From Kibdelosporangium sp040675465 (GTDB taxonomy: Bacteria > Actinomycetota > Actinomycetes > Mycobacteriales > Pseudonocardiaceae): 64,000 nucleotides of DNA. The translations under genes and the position numbers were made by a program. The stretch covers positions 372,001 to 436,000 of the forward strand of contig NZ_JBFAPA010000004.1 in assembly GCF_040675465.1 (NCBI RefSeq), read 5' to 3'. Shown one piece after another: positions 25,846 through 33,906 of the stretch; positions within the stretch are counted from its first letter, which is position 1, and each line of letters opens with the position of its first letter. The notes below the pieces were generated by a model that saw nothing but the letters and a program-made list of their open reading frames with translations, did not search any database and was not told where the DNA came from.

Positions 25846-25932
25846 GTGATAACAGTCATTATCACTGTATATCCATCTAGCGTTAGTTACGCGTGCGCGA
25901 CACGCGTAACTACTAACGCGTACGCGTAAGCG
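25846..25932. repeat. Palindrome cluster before the coiled-coil gene
   Basis: GTGATAA (25846-25852) and TTATCAC (25859-25865) are perfect arms with a 6-base spacer. GTTACGCGT (25886-25894) and ACGCGTAAC (25902-25910) are perfect 9-bp arms, nested within CGTTAG (25881) and CTAACG (25913). ACGCGT occurs four times, at 25889, 25902, 25916 and 25922. TATGCT at 25940-25945 could be a -10, with the gene start about ten bases on. The cluster looks like an operator array or a partition-type site and is unusually AT-rich for this window. Confidence 0.7.
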
Positions 25933-25954
25933 AGTGAGATATGCTGGTGATGTG

Positions 25955-27046
25955 ATGGATGCGGGGATCGAACTCGGGATTTGCGCGTTGGAAGGCTGTT
26001 CGAACGCGCTGCCGGCACCTGCCCGGGATGAGCGGGGGCGGTTGAAGGGCGGGAAGCCGGTTCGGTACTGCTGCAAGGCGCATGCGGATGAGGCGTCGCG
26101 GCGCCGGCGGGCTCTGGAGGCGGTGGGCGCCGAGGAGCCTCTGCAGTTGCTGCGGAATCTGAGTGGGGAGACGCGGGAGGTCGTGGACTCCGCGTTGAGG
26201 GAGCTGGCGGAGATCCGCAAGCGGTGGGATGAGCTGGACACTGGCGCGGTGGCGCGTTCGGCGGCGGACCGTGCGGAGTCGGCCAGCGCGATGCTGAAGG
26301 TGGAACGCGCCGAGCGGGCGGTGGCCGACGCGGAAAAGGCTCGTACAGAGGCCCTCACAGCAGCGTTGGCGGACCGGGAGGCCAGGGTCGCCGCCGAAAA
26401 AGCCGCGGAGGAGGCCGCTCAGGAAACCGCCGCGGTCCGCAAAGCGGCGTGGGAACAGACCGCCGAGCACGAACGGGCCCGCGGCCAGGCCGAGACCCGC
26501 GCGACCCTCGCCGAGCAAGGCCAGCGGACCGCGCTGGAGCGGCTGGAGGCGACGCGCCGGGAGCTGGGCGAGTTGGCCGAGTTGCAGCAGGACACCGCCA
26601 GGCGGCTGGCCGAGGCGCTGGCGTTCGCCGACCGCGCAGAAGCCGCACGCACGCTCGCCGAGGAGAAGATCGCGGCCGCCGAGGAACGCGCCAGGCTCGC
26701 CACAGAGACCGCCCAGGAGAAGGAAACCGCGCGCCGCGCCGAAGAGGAACGAGCCCGCCGCGCCCAAGAAGCCCTCGACAACGAATGGCGGGCCCGCCAA
26801 GAAGCGGAGACCACCTGGCGCGCGGAGCTGGAGCGAGCCCGGCAGGCCCAGGACGAGGCGGCGGCCGAACGCCGCGAGACGACGAAGAACCTCGCCCGGG
26901 TGCAGACCGCCTATGGCGAAGTCCTAGCCCGGCTTTCCCACCAGGACAAGGAGATCCAGCAACTGCGCGCCCAGCTGGCAGACGCCGTCGAACACAAGCC
27001 CGATCAAGCCCCGGGGACACCACCGGAGACAGCCGAACGCGAGTGA
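25955..27046 (+). CDS. Zinc-finger coiled-coil protein of unknown function (KfrA-like in shape)
   Basis: 363 residues from ATG 25955; GTG at 25952 and 25934 are in-frame alternatives and no good ribosome site is seen, so the mRNA may be leaderless. Residues 8-46 hold a Cys/His cluster (ICALEGCSNALPAP, then GKPVRYCCKAHADEASRRR) that looks like a small zinc finger. From about residue 65 to 340 the protein is almost entirely Ala/Glu/Arg-rich coiled coil. The shape (DNA-binding head, very long coiled coil, palindromes upstream) recalls plasmid KfrA proteins, but I see no KfrA motif and do not claim homology. A structural or DNA-organising role is inferred. Confidence 0.72.
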   Translation: MDAGIELGICALEGCSNALPAPARDERGRLKGGKPVRYCCKAHADEASRRRRALEAVGAEEPLQLLRNLSGETREVVDSALRELAEIRKRWDELDTGAVARSAADRAESASAMLKVERAERAVADAEKARTEALTAALADREARVAAEKAAEEAAQETAAVRKAAWEQTAEHERARGQAETRATLAEQGQRTALERLEATRRELGELAELQQDTARRLAEALAFADRAEAARTLAEEKIAAAEERARLATETAQEKETARRAEEERARRAQEALDNEWRARQEAETTWRAELERARQAQDEAAAERRETTKNLARVQTAYGEVLARLSHQDKEIQQLRAQLADAVEHKPDQAPGTPPETAERE

Positions 27047-27059
27047 CCACCCGGGTGGC

Positions 27060-27360
27060 GAGGCGATCGACTCGATCTTCGGTTCGCCGCGGATGCGGCG
27101 CCATCGGTTCCGGCAGCACCCCGATCCGGCAGCTCTTGCCGCTCAGGGTCGGGAAAGACCAACGGCACGCTCACGGCCCGGGCGACAGGAACGTCGCCAT
27201 CGAGCACGACCAGGAAGTACTCGGGCCAGCGGACGGCGAGTCGGCGAGCCCTCGTCAGCGCGCCGATCTGGTCGTGCTACATGAACTCGGCCCCGACACC
27301 ACCCAGCGCCAGTGCTGACTCCAGCAGATCAGGCCGCTCAGCCAAGTTCGTCACAAGCAT
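27060..27360 (-). pseudogene. Decayed GNAT-like gene with an internal stop
   Basis: From ATG 27360, preceded by GAGGAGGG, the minus strand reads MLVTNLAERPDLLESALALGGVGAEFM, hits a TAG (27277-27279), then continues in the same frame HDQIGALTRARRLAVRWPEYFLVVLDGDVPVARAVSVPLVFPDPERQELPD before losing any family pattern. The two pieces resemble actinobacterial GNAT-family proteins that open MxTTLAERPEL. A CAG-to-TAG change would explain the stop, and the C-terminal half is missing. It is the only thing I can support between 27047 and 27426. Confidence 0.6.
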
Positions 27361-27426
27361 GATCCCAGCCCTCCTCGCCCTTCGGCCGAGTGCCGACATG
27401 ATGCACCTACGTCTCCCGCATGTGCG

Positions 27427-27452
27427 TTCAGTCAAAGCACCGTGTGACTGAA
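27427..27452. promoter_or_regulatory. Lrp-gene operator
   Basis: TTCAGTCA (27427-27434) and TGACTGAA (27445-27452) are perfect 8-bp inverted arms separated by 10 bases. TACGGT at 27458-27463 is a likely -10 just before the GTG start of the Lrp gene. The dyad covers the -35 position, so autoregulation by the Lrp protein is likely. Confidence 0.65.
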
Positions 27453-27469
27453 TGAGGTACGGTGAGAAG

Positions 27470-27940
27470 GTGACTTCACCGGATGTCATTCAGGTCGATG
27501 CGGTGGACCGGCGTCTGCTCAGCATCCTCCAGGAGGACGCGACCACGCCCTACGCAGCGCTGGGCGAAGCCGTGGGGCTCTCCAGCGCCGCGGCTCACGA
27601 TCGGGTCCGCAAGCTGCGAGAACGCGGCGTGATCCGCGCGACGACGGTCGACGTCGACCCCCACGCCATCGGCCGACCCGTTCTGGCCTACGTCCAACTC
27701 GAAGCCGACGAGTGGATGGGCGCCGCTGATACCGCTGAGGCGCTGCGGGCACTGCCGTGGATCCAGGAGGCGCACATCATCGCCGGGTCCGCGTCGGTGC
27801 TGGTCAAGGTCCGTGCCAGCAGCACCCAGGACCTGCAGAGCGCCCTCAAGCGCCTCTACGACATCCGCGGCGTCACCGGCACCCAGACCACCGTGGTGCT
27901 GGAGACCTTCTTCGAACGCCCGGTGAACCCCGATGCCTGA
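27470..27940 (+). CDS. Lrp/AsnC-family transcriptional regulator
   Basis: 156 residues from GTG 27470; ATG 27452 is in frame but lies inside the operator. The HTH is VDRRLLSILQEDATTPYAALGEAVGLSSAAAHDRVRKLRERGVIR, followed by a RAM ligand-binding domain (RPVLAYVQLEADEW, then HIIAGSASVLVKVRASSTQDLQSALKRLYDIRGVTGTQTTVVLETFFERP). The -10-like TACGGT ends seven bases before the GTG, suggesting a leaderless message. It overlaps nudC by eight bases. The amino acid effector is unknown. Confidence 0.88.
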   Translation: MTSPDVIQVDAVDRRLLSILQEDATTPYAALGEAVGLSSAAAHDRVRKLRERGVIRATTVDVDPHAIGRPVLAYVQLEADEWMGAADTAEALRALPWIQEAHIIAGSASVLVKVRASSTQDLQSALKRLYDIRGVTGTQTTVVLETFFERPVNPDA

Positions 27941-28754
27941 CCTCGCCTACAACGCGCTCACCCTCGACCGCGCGACCGCCCACCGTGCCGACCCCGCCTG
28001 GCTCGCCACCCAACGAAGCCGCCCGGATGCCCGAGTGATCGCCTTCCACGACGGCGAGATCCACGACGCCCCGGTCACCCCCGACACCGAAGCCGTCTTC
28101 CTCGGACTCGACGGCGACACCCCGGTCTTCGCCGCCGACATCCCAGAGCCACATGGCCCCACGCGAGACCTGCGGGCGATCTTCAGCACCCTCGACCCCG
28201 CCGAAGCCGCCACCCTCGCCTACGCCCGCGGCCTGCTGCACTGGACCCGCAACCAGCAGTTCTGCGGCACATGTGGGGGAGCGACCCAGCCGACTGACGG
28301 CGGCCACGTCCGCCAGTGCCAGAAGTGCGGCAAACTGCTGTTCCCCCGCATCGAACCGGCGATCATCGTCCTGGTCACCTGGCAAGACACGTGCCTGCTC
28401 GCCCGGCACCGCAACGCCAGGAGCTACTCCACGCTCGCCGGGTTCGTGGAAATCGGCGAGAACCTCGAAACCGCCGTTCACCGCGAAGTCCACGAAGAAG
28501 CGGGTGTGCGCCTCGCGAGCGTCCACTACCAGGCGTCCCAGGCCTGGCCGTTCCCGTCCGGGCTGATGATCGGCTACCGCGCCGAAGCCGCCAGCCCGGA
28601 CATCCAGGTCGATGGCAGTGAACTCGATGAAGCCCGCTGGTTCACCCCGGCCGAGGTGCGGGCCATGGGGGAGCACCGGACGGACTCCATCGAGCATCAC
28701 CTCATCACTGACTGGCTCGCGCGAACGCCTCCGCGTAACGGAACTCCCCGGTGA
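27933..28754 (+). CDS. nudC: NAD+ diphosphatase / deNADding Nudix hydrolase NudC
   Basis: 273 residues with the full NudC layout: N-terminal domain, zinc ribbon with C111, C114, C129 and C132 (FCGTCGG, CQKCGK), the Nudix box GFVEIGENLETAVHREVHEEAG starting at residue 170, and the family motif SQAWPFP at 202-208 (SQPWPFPxS consensus). NudC cleaves NAD(H) to NMN(H) and AMP and removes NAD caps from RNA. It overlaps the Lrp gene by eight bases, so expression is coupled to that regulator. Its 3' end overlaps the convergent GNAT gene by 50 bases. Confidence 0.93.
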   Translation: MPDLAYNALTLDRATAHRADPAWLATQRSRPDARVIAFHDGEIHDAPVTPDTEAVFLGLDGDTPVFAADIPEPHGPTRDLRAIFSTLDPAEAATLAYARGLLHWTRNQQFCGTCGGATQPTDGGHVRQCQKCGKLLFPRIEPAIIVLVTWQDTCLLARHRNARSYSTLAGFVEIGENLETAVHREVHEEAGVRLASVHYQASQAWPFPSGLMIGYRAEAASPDIQVDGSELDEARWFTPAEVRAMGEHRTDSIEHHLITDWLARTPPRNGTPR

Positions 28755-29208
28755 ACCCCGAGTCGTACATGCTCAGCGCCCGCGCCTGGAAATGCTTGGC
28801 CCACTTGGCGTCCTGCGGCATGATGTCCATCTTCGCCGCCGGTACGAACCCGAACCGCGCGTAGTACTTCGGGTCGCCCAGCAGCACGATCAGCGGTTCA
28901 CCCAGCGCGTCGGCCGCGCCGATGACGGTGTGCATCAACGCGGCCCCGATACCCCGCCCCTGCAACCGCGGCAAGACCCCCAACGGCCCCAGGCCCAGCG
29001 TCTGGCGCCCGTCGATGGTCGCCCGCGAGCACACCACGTGCCCCGCCATGTCGTCGCCCAGGAACGCCACGAACGACAACGCCGGCAACCACGCGGAGGA
29101 GTCCCGCAGCTCGTCCACCAGCGAAGCCTCGACGTCACGGCCGAACGCCGCCCGGTGCACTCCCCAGATCCCGTACCGGTCCCCTGACCGCTCCCGGCGA
29201 ACCAGCAT
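28705..29208 (-). CDS. GNAT-family N-acetyltransferase
   Basis: 167 residues. RRERSGDRYGIWGVHRAAFGRDVEASLVDELRDS and LGPLGVLPRLQGRGIGAALMHTVIGAADALGEPLIVLLGDPKYYARFGFVPA give a standard GNAT fold with the acetyl-CoA loop QGRGIG. This YhbS-like group acetylates unknown small molecules or proteins. Its ATG overlaps the stop of the STAS gene by one base (TGATG), so the two are translationally coupled. Confidence 0.9.
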   Translation of the reverse strand: MLVRRERSGDRYGIWGVHRAAFGRDVEASLVDELRDSSAWLPALSFVAFLGDDMAGHVVCSRATIDGRQTLGLGPLGVLPRLQGRGIGAALMHTVIGAADALGEPLIVLLGDPKYYARFGFVPAAKMDIMPQDAKWAKHFQARALSMYDSGFTGEFRYAEAFARASQ

Positions 29209-29555
29209 CAGCCACGGGCCTCCGTCAGGGAGCCGAACAGGTTCAACGTCTCAGCCAGGCCCGTCAGCTCGAACACCCGCGCCGTCCCCGCGCTGGTCAC
29301 GATCCGCACGGTGCCACCGGCCGTATCGGCCTCCTGATGCGCCCACGCCAGCACCGACAACCCGGCCGAACTCAGGAACGTCACCCCGGACAGGTCGATC
29401 ACCAGCACCTCACCGGCCGCGGGCAGCGACTGCTCGACCCGTGACCGCAGCTCCGGCGCGGTGAGCGTGTCGATCTCACCGGCCGCATTGAGCACCCGGC
29501 CGGACGGCCCCTGCTCGACGTTCACCGACAACGGCTGAAATTCAGCGGAAGACAT
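29208..29555 (-). CDS. STAS-domain anti-anti-sigma factor
   Basis: 115 residues. VLNAAGEIDTLTAPELRSRVEQSL and VLVIDLSGVTFLSSAGLSVLAWAHQEA are the SpoIIAA/RsbV STAS core; the phosphorylatable serine would be S62 or S63. Proteins of this type release a stress sigma factor by binding a serine-kinase anti-sigma factor. No kinase partner is nearby. It is coupled to the GNAT gene and lies 14 bases after the quinone reductase gene ends (29570), on the same strand. Confidence 0.9.
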   Translation of the reverse strand: MSSAEFQPLSVNVEQGPSGRVLNAAGEIDTLTAPELRSRVEQSLPAAGEVLVIDLSGVTFLSSAGLSVLAWAHQEADTAGGTVRIVTSAGTARVFELTGLAETLNLFGSLTEARG

Positions 29556-29569
29556 GCCCCATCATGGCA

Positions 29570-30529
29570 TCACGGAACAAGCACGACCTTGCCCACCGTC
29601 CCCCGTGACTCCAGCGCCGCATGCGCCTCAGCCGCCTTGGCCAGCGGAAACGACTGCGTCACCGGCGTCACTTCGCCACGCCCGGCGGATGCGAGCGCCG
29701 CCGTCTCGAAGTACCGCAGCCCGCGCTGGGCGATCCGCGGCCCGATCGCCACCGAAGCCGTGATCCCCAGCCGGAACAGGTCACCCGTGCTGATCTGCGT
29801 GAACTCACCACCCGCCGACGCCCCGTACAGCACGATCCGCCCACCCGGCGCCAGCCGCTCCAAAGCCTGCCGCCCCGGCTCGCCGCCCACCCCGTCCAGC
29901 ACCACCGTCACCGGCTGTACGCGTTCGGCCCACCCGTCCTGGCGGTAGTCGATCACCACGTCCGCGCCCAGGCTCTCCACCAGCCGCACCTTGTCCGGCC
30001 CACCTGCCAGCGCGACCACGACCGCACCCGCGTTCTTCGCCGCCTGCACCAACAGGTTCCCCATGCCACCGGCCGCCGCCGACACGAGCACGATGTCATC
30101 CGATCGGATCTGCGCCACGTCCAGCACCGCGAACGTCGTGCGCCCTGTGCCGATCATCGCCACCGCGTGGTCCGCGGGCATCCCGTCCGGAACCGCGTGC
30201 AGCGACTCGGCATCCGCGATCGCTGCCTCCGCGTACCCACCGCTGGCCATCCCCAGATGCGCGACCACCTTCTTGCCCAGCCACCCCGTGTCGACGTCCT
30301 CGCCGAGCACGTCGACCGTCCCCGCCACCTCACGACCGGGCGTCATCGGCAGCTCGGGCCGCGGGAACGGACCCGGCTTGCCCTCCCGGATCACCGTGTC
30401 CACCAGGTGCACGCCCGCCGCGGCCACCTGGATGCGCACCTGACCCCGGCCAGGGACCGGGGCAGGCACCTCCTCGTACTTCAATGTCTCGGCGGAACCG
30501 AACTCGTACTGCCGAATCGCGTGCGTCAT
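29570..30529 (-). CDS. Quinone oxidoreductase-like medium-chain dehydrogenase
   Basis: 319 residues. The GroES-like start (IRQYEFGSAETLKYEEVPAPVPGRGQVRIQVAAAGVHLVDTVIREG) and NADPH-binding segment (DIVLVSAAAGGMGNLLVQAAKNAGAVVVALAGGPDKV) are those of zinc-free QOR/zeta-crystallin enzymes; no zinc-ligand cysteines are present. It reduces quinones or enones with NADPH in the cytoplasm. A MerR-type promoter with a 19-base spacer lies just upstream and leaves only about seven bases of leader. Confidence 0.9.
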   Translation of the reverse strand: MTHAIRQYEFGSAETLKYEEVPAPVPGRGQVRIQVAAAGVHLVDTVIREGKPGPFPRPELPMTPGREVAGTVDVLGEDVDTGWLGKKVVAHLGMASGGYAEAAIADAESLHAVPDGMPADHAVAMIGTGRTTFAVLDVAQIRSDDIVLVSAAAGGMGNLLVQAAKNAGAVVVALAGGPDKVRLVESLGADVVIDYRQDGWAERVQPVTVVLDGVGGEPGRQALERLAPGGRIVLYGASAGGEFTQISTGDLFRLGITASVAIGPRIAQRGLRYFETAALASAGRGEVTPVTQSFPLAKAAEAHAALESRGTVGKVVLVP

Positions 30530-30536
30530 ACCCGCG

Positions 30537-30567
30537 AGCCTGCAACCTCAACTCCGGTCGAGGTCAA
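30537..30567 (-). promoter_or_regulatory. MerR/SoxR-type promoter of the quinone reductase
   Basis: On the minus strand TTGACC (30567-30562) and CAGGCT (30542-30537) are separated by 19 bases, the overlong spacer typical of MerR-activated promoters. Within it ACCTCAAC (30545-30552) and GTCGAGGT (30557-30564) form a dyad with one mismatch and a 4-base centre. The start codon follows seven bases after the -10, so the mRNA would be leaderless. Confidence 0.65.
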
Positions 30568-31853
30568 CTCGCGTACGGCGCCTTCGCCGCCTTGGCCGCG
30601 GTCAGGAACGCACCCTTGTTCTTCGGCCAGAACAGGCTGTCCATGCACGAGTACTGCGGGAAGAACCCGCCGCAACTGCCCGAGCTGCCACCGACCTCGA
30701 TCGTGTAGCTCGCGACACCCATGTTGCCGTAGGTGAAGTCGTCCGTCGTCCCGGTCGTGTCACCCTCAGCGATCACCGTGTACCCGTTCGAAACGGCCAT
30801 CTTCTGGCCCAACGCCTTCAGCCCGGCCGCGTTCGGGTTCGGGTCCCACGTCCAGCCCCACGGCGGCATGATCTCGTTGCCGTAGCTGTGGAGAGTCAGC
30901 ATCACACCCTTGGTGGTGACCGGCGCCGGGTCCGTGTCGCCCGGGCCGCGCTGGTCGGGGAACAAGGACTTGAAGAACGCCTCCATCGCCTTGGTCTCCG
31001 GCTCGGAACCCGCCGACGGACCCTGATACGTCTCACCGCACCGGCTCGTGCCCGCGCCACCCCACTTGAACGTGGAGTTGCGGTTCAGGTCCACCCCGTA
31101 GTTCGGCGTCCCACAGCTCGCGCCCGTGTTGTCGGCGTTCTTGCGCTGCATCAACGGCTGGTTGCCGCCCGAGGCAACGATGTCCACGCCATCCGGGTTC
31201 ACGATCGGAACCACCCACAGCTCCGTCGTGTCCAAAAGGGACGTCACCTCGGCATCGGAGCCGTAGCCCTTGGTGAGGTAGTCGATCCACTTCCAGGCCA
31301 GCTCACCGGTGGACAGCTCCCGCGCGTGGATCTGCGCCATCATCGCCATGCGCGGCTTGGGCGAGTTCGGGTTGAGCGCACAGTCACCGGCCTGCTTCTT
31401 GGTGACGCAGATCGCCCGGATATCGTGCCCACCCGACCCGCGGGTCTTCTTCCAGCTGTCCCCGATGTCGAAAACCTGGGTCAGCGCGGGAAACGCGGCC
31501 GCGACATCGGTCAAGTGCTTCTCGTGCTCGGCCACGGTGTGATACCCACCGTAGAAGCCTTGCACCGCAAGACGTTGTTGGGGGAGCGGCTTGTAGACCG
31601 TGTCGACCTTCTCAGGCTGATACCCCAACCCGCGCAACCGGTCGGCCACGCCCTGGTCACCCACGACCAGAGCGCCATGATCGACATCGAACCCGGCATG
31701 CGTCAACACCCGTTCACTGGCACCAGGCACCCGCCAGAGATACGGCGTCGAATCGGCCGCCGGAGCCGCCGTCGTCGGCCACGCCAACACCCCAGTGAGC
31801 ACCACCGCCGCAGCGACAGCACTCACAAAAGACTTCCTGTGCAGGGATTTCAT
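30564..31853 (-). CDS. Secreted M14-family zinc carboxypeptidase
   Basis: 429 residues from ATG 31853 (a GTG 21 bases further upstream is possible). A Sec signal peptide is clear: MKSLHRKSF, then a hydrophobic core, ending near TAAPAADS. The mature enzyme carries the M14 zinc site HARELST (His and Glu) with a later His in LTLHSYGN, substrate-binding YGVDLNRN (NR pair), and catalytic Glu in ASYTIEVGG. It resembles actinomycete zinc carboxypeptidases such as the Streptomyces griseus enzyme and would digest peptides outside the cell. The gene faces away from the serine hydrolase gene. Confidence 0.9.
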   Translation of the reverse strand: MKSLHRKSFVSAVAAAVVLTGVLAWPTTAAPAADSTPYLWRVPGASERVLTHAGFDVDHGALVVGDQGVADRLRGLGYQPEKVDTVYKPLPQQRLAVQGFYGGYHTVAEHEKHLTDVAAAFPALTQVFDIGDSWKKTRGSGGHDIRAICVTKKQAGDCALNPNSPKPRMAMMAQIHARELSTGELAWKWIDYLTKGYGSDAEVTSLLDTTELWVVPIVNPDGVDIVASGGNQPLMQRKNADNTGASCGTPNYGVDLNRNSTFKWGGAGTSRCGETYQGPSAGSEPETKAMEAFFKSLFPDQRGPGDTDPAPVTTKGVMLTLHSYGNEIMPPWGWTWDPNPNAAGLKALGQKMAVSNGYTVIAEGDTTGTTDDFTYGNMGVASYTIEVGGSSGSCGGFFPQYSCMDSLFWPKNKGAFLTAAKAAKAPYAS

Positions 31854-32025
31854 ACCGCGAGTATCAACAGCCACACGGGCAATTAGAACCTACGAAGGGT
31901 GGTCACATGTAAACACAGCGTGTCGGCGTGTCGGGACATATGGATCACCTATGCAACGGCCATCGGTCACCCATCGCCCCCGGTCGATAGACCTTGATCG
32001 AACCTTCGACAACAGGGGAGATGGC

Positions 32026-33192
32026 ATGACCACGACTCGGCGATCGGTCCTCGGCCTGATCGGCGCCTCCGGCGCGGCACTCGTCACCGGGGGAGCCGCT
32101 CAAGCAACGCCTGCCCGAGTGCCCGATGACCTGAGGCCCGGCGGCGCGTTCGACCGGTACGTCAAGGAACAAGCCGACAAGGACGCATTCTCCGGCAGCC
32201 TCCTGCTGACCTACCGAGGACGCACCGTGCTGGCCCGCTCCTACGGCAAAGCCAACGACACCGCGCCCAACGGCCCGGACACCCTGTTCGCGATGGCGTC
32301 CGTGACCAAGATGTTCACCGCAGTCGCCATCGCCCAACTCGTCCAAGCGGGCAAACTCGCCTACAACGGCAAGCTGGGCGCATATCTCACCGGCTTCCCA
32401 GCCGCCATGGCCGACGCTGTGACCATCCACCAGCTGTTGACGCACAGCTCCGGCCTCGGCGACCCCTTCACGTGGCCCGACTACATGGCCACAGCGCTCA
32501 CCTGGACCAGCCCCGAACAGGTCATGGACAACACGACCGACTTCATCCGCCGCTCATCGCTGGCATTCACCCCCGGAGCCGGATTCCAGTACAGCAACGC
32601 CGGCTACCACGTCCTCGGCGCGATCGTGGCCGCCGTGTCCGGCCAGACCTACTACGACTACATCCGCGAACACGTCTTCCGCCCGGCGGGCATGACCAGC
32701 AGCGACTTCCACACCCGACCGCAATGGCACACCGACCCCCGCATCGCCCACCCTTACGCCACACAACCCTCCGGCGGCCGCGCCGACTCGATCGACCAAC
32801 GCCTGTACATCGGCACACCCGCCGGGGACGCGTTCTCCACCTGCGCCGACATGACCCGGTTCGCCTGCGCACTGCAAGGGGAGAAGCTGCTCAACCGGGC
32901 CTTCACACACGTCACGCTCACCGGCAAGACACCGCTGAGCCCGCCCACCGCGCCACCGAACCAGCCGCCGCCCCCGAAGCCACCGCTCGGATTCCAGTGC
33001 TACGGCCCGATGACGGTCCTGGCGAACAACCAATGGGTCACCGGACACAGCGGCGGCGCCCCCGGCACCTCCACCGACTTCCAGATGTACCCCGACAGCG
33101 ACTGGGTCTCGGTCTTCCTCAGCAACATCGACTACGGCCACGGCGTCGTGCCAGCCATCCCCGGCAAGATCCGCGACCTCATCACTGCCTAA
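32026..33192 (+). CDS. Exported serine hydrolase (beta-lactamase / class C PBP-like)
   Basis: 388 residues from ATG 32026 with GGGGAG upstream. The start MTTTRRSVLGLIGASGAALVTGGAA is a twin-arginine signal, so export is probably via Tat. The fold motifs are ASVTK (SxxK nucleophile), YSNAGY (YxN) and GHSGG (third box), as in D-alanyl-D-alanine carboxypeptidase or esterase-type members. LLTHSSGLGD is also typical. A proline-rich loop (SPPTAPPNQPPPPKPP) interrupts the C-terminal part. Substrate unknown; cell-wall peptide or ester hydrolysis is possible. Confidence 0.9.
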   Translation: MTTTRRSVLGLIGASGAALVTGGAAQATPARVPDDLRPGGAFDRYVKEQADKDAFSGSLLLTYRGRTVLARSYGKANDTAPNGPDTLFAMASVTKMFTAVAIAQLVQAGKLAYNGKLGAYLTGFPAAMADAVTIHQLLTHSSGLGDPFTWPDYMATALTWTSPEQVMDNTTDFIRRSSLAFTPGAGFQYSNAGYHVLGAIVAAVSGQTYYDYIREHVFRPAGMTSSDFHTRPQWHTDPRIAHPYATQPSGGRADSIDQRLYIGTPAGDAFSTCADMTRFACALQGEKLLNRAFTHVTLTGKTPLSPPTAPPNQPPPPKPPLGFQCYGPMTVLANNQWVTGHSGGAPGTSTDFQMYPDSDWVSVFLSNIDYGHGVVPAIPGKIRDLITA

Positions 33193-33878
33193 CCGGCGCG
33201 GGTACCGGAGGCAAGGAAGAACGGGACGGCGACGAACAACCGGTCGTCCCGTGCCCTGGCGGCCTGGTCGTCGAGCCAGGCGCCTTCTCCGCCGATGTTC
33301 GCGAGCAACGGCAGGCCCGTTTCGCCAGTCCACACGATCGTGTGAACCTCGACCGTGACATCGACGAAACCGTTGTCCAGCAAAAGGTTCCGGTACCGGC
33401 GGGCGATCCGCGGATGAGGCATGCCGTCGGCACGAGCGTGAACGAGCCTGCGGATCAGCCCCGGGTCGTCCGAGTCGATGATGAAGGTGTCCCAGTCCTG
33501 GCCGACCAGCACCGCGCGACCGTTGTCGGCCAGGACCCGGCGCGCCTCGACGACAGCCGCCTCTGGCTCGGCGAGAGCGTGCAGGACCTTGTCAGCGCGA
33601 TATCCGATGACCGAGCCGTCATCGAGGGGGAGTGCGGTGGCATCGCCGACGTGGAACTCGCCCGCAGGCCACCGCTCAGCAGCGATCTCGATCATGGTAG
33701 GACTCACGTCGACTCCGATCGCCCGTATCCCACGAGCGGCCAACTCGCCAACGGCACGCCCACCACCACAGCCGACGTCGACCACGGTGTCACCCAACCC
33801 TTGGTATGTGTGTTCACGCAGGTCACAAACCTGAGGGAGATCGTCAAAAGCATCAAGGAGGGGGAGCAGCGTCGACAT
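33189..33878 (-). CDS. SAM-dependent methyltransferase
   Basis: 229 residues from ATG 33878 (ATG 33887 also possible). VVDVGCGGGRAVGELAARGIRAIGVDVSPTMIEIAAERWPAGEFHVGDATALPLDDGSVIG shows class I motifs I-III; EARRVLADNGRAVLVGQDWDTFIIDSDD follows. The C-terminus is of the UbiE/Methyltransf_25 kind. The small-molecule substrate is unknown. It is divergent from the MerR gene with only 28 bases between the starts, and its stop overlaps the end of the serine hydrolase gene by four bases. Confidence 0.87.
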   Translation of the reverse strand: MSTLLPLLDAFDDLPQVCDLREHTYQGLGDTVVDVGCGGGRAVGELAARGIRAIGVDVSPTMIEIAAERWPAGEFHVGDATALPLDDGSVIGYRADKVLHALAEPEAAVVEARRVLADNGRAVLVGQDWDTFIIDSDDPGLIRRLVHARADGMPHPRIARRYRNLLLDNGFVDVTVEVHTIVWTGETGLPLLANIGGEGAWLDDQAARARDDRLFVAVPFFLASGTRAG

Positions 33879-33906
33879 GACCGTCATTGTTCGACTTAAT
33901 GTCGGC

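Noticed and set aside
33871..33895. GTCGA/TCGAC dyad between the methyltransferase and MerR genes as a MerR operator
   Set aside because: Arms are only five bases with a 15-base spacer and one arm lies within coding sequence; too weak to call.
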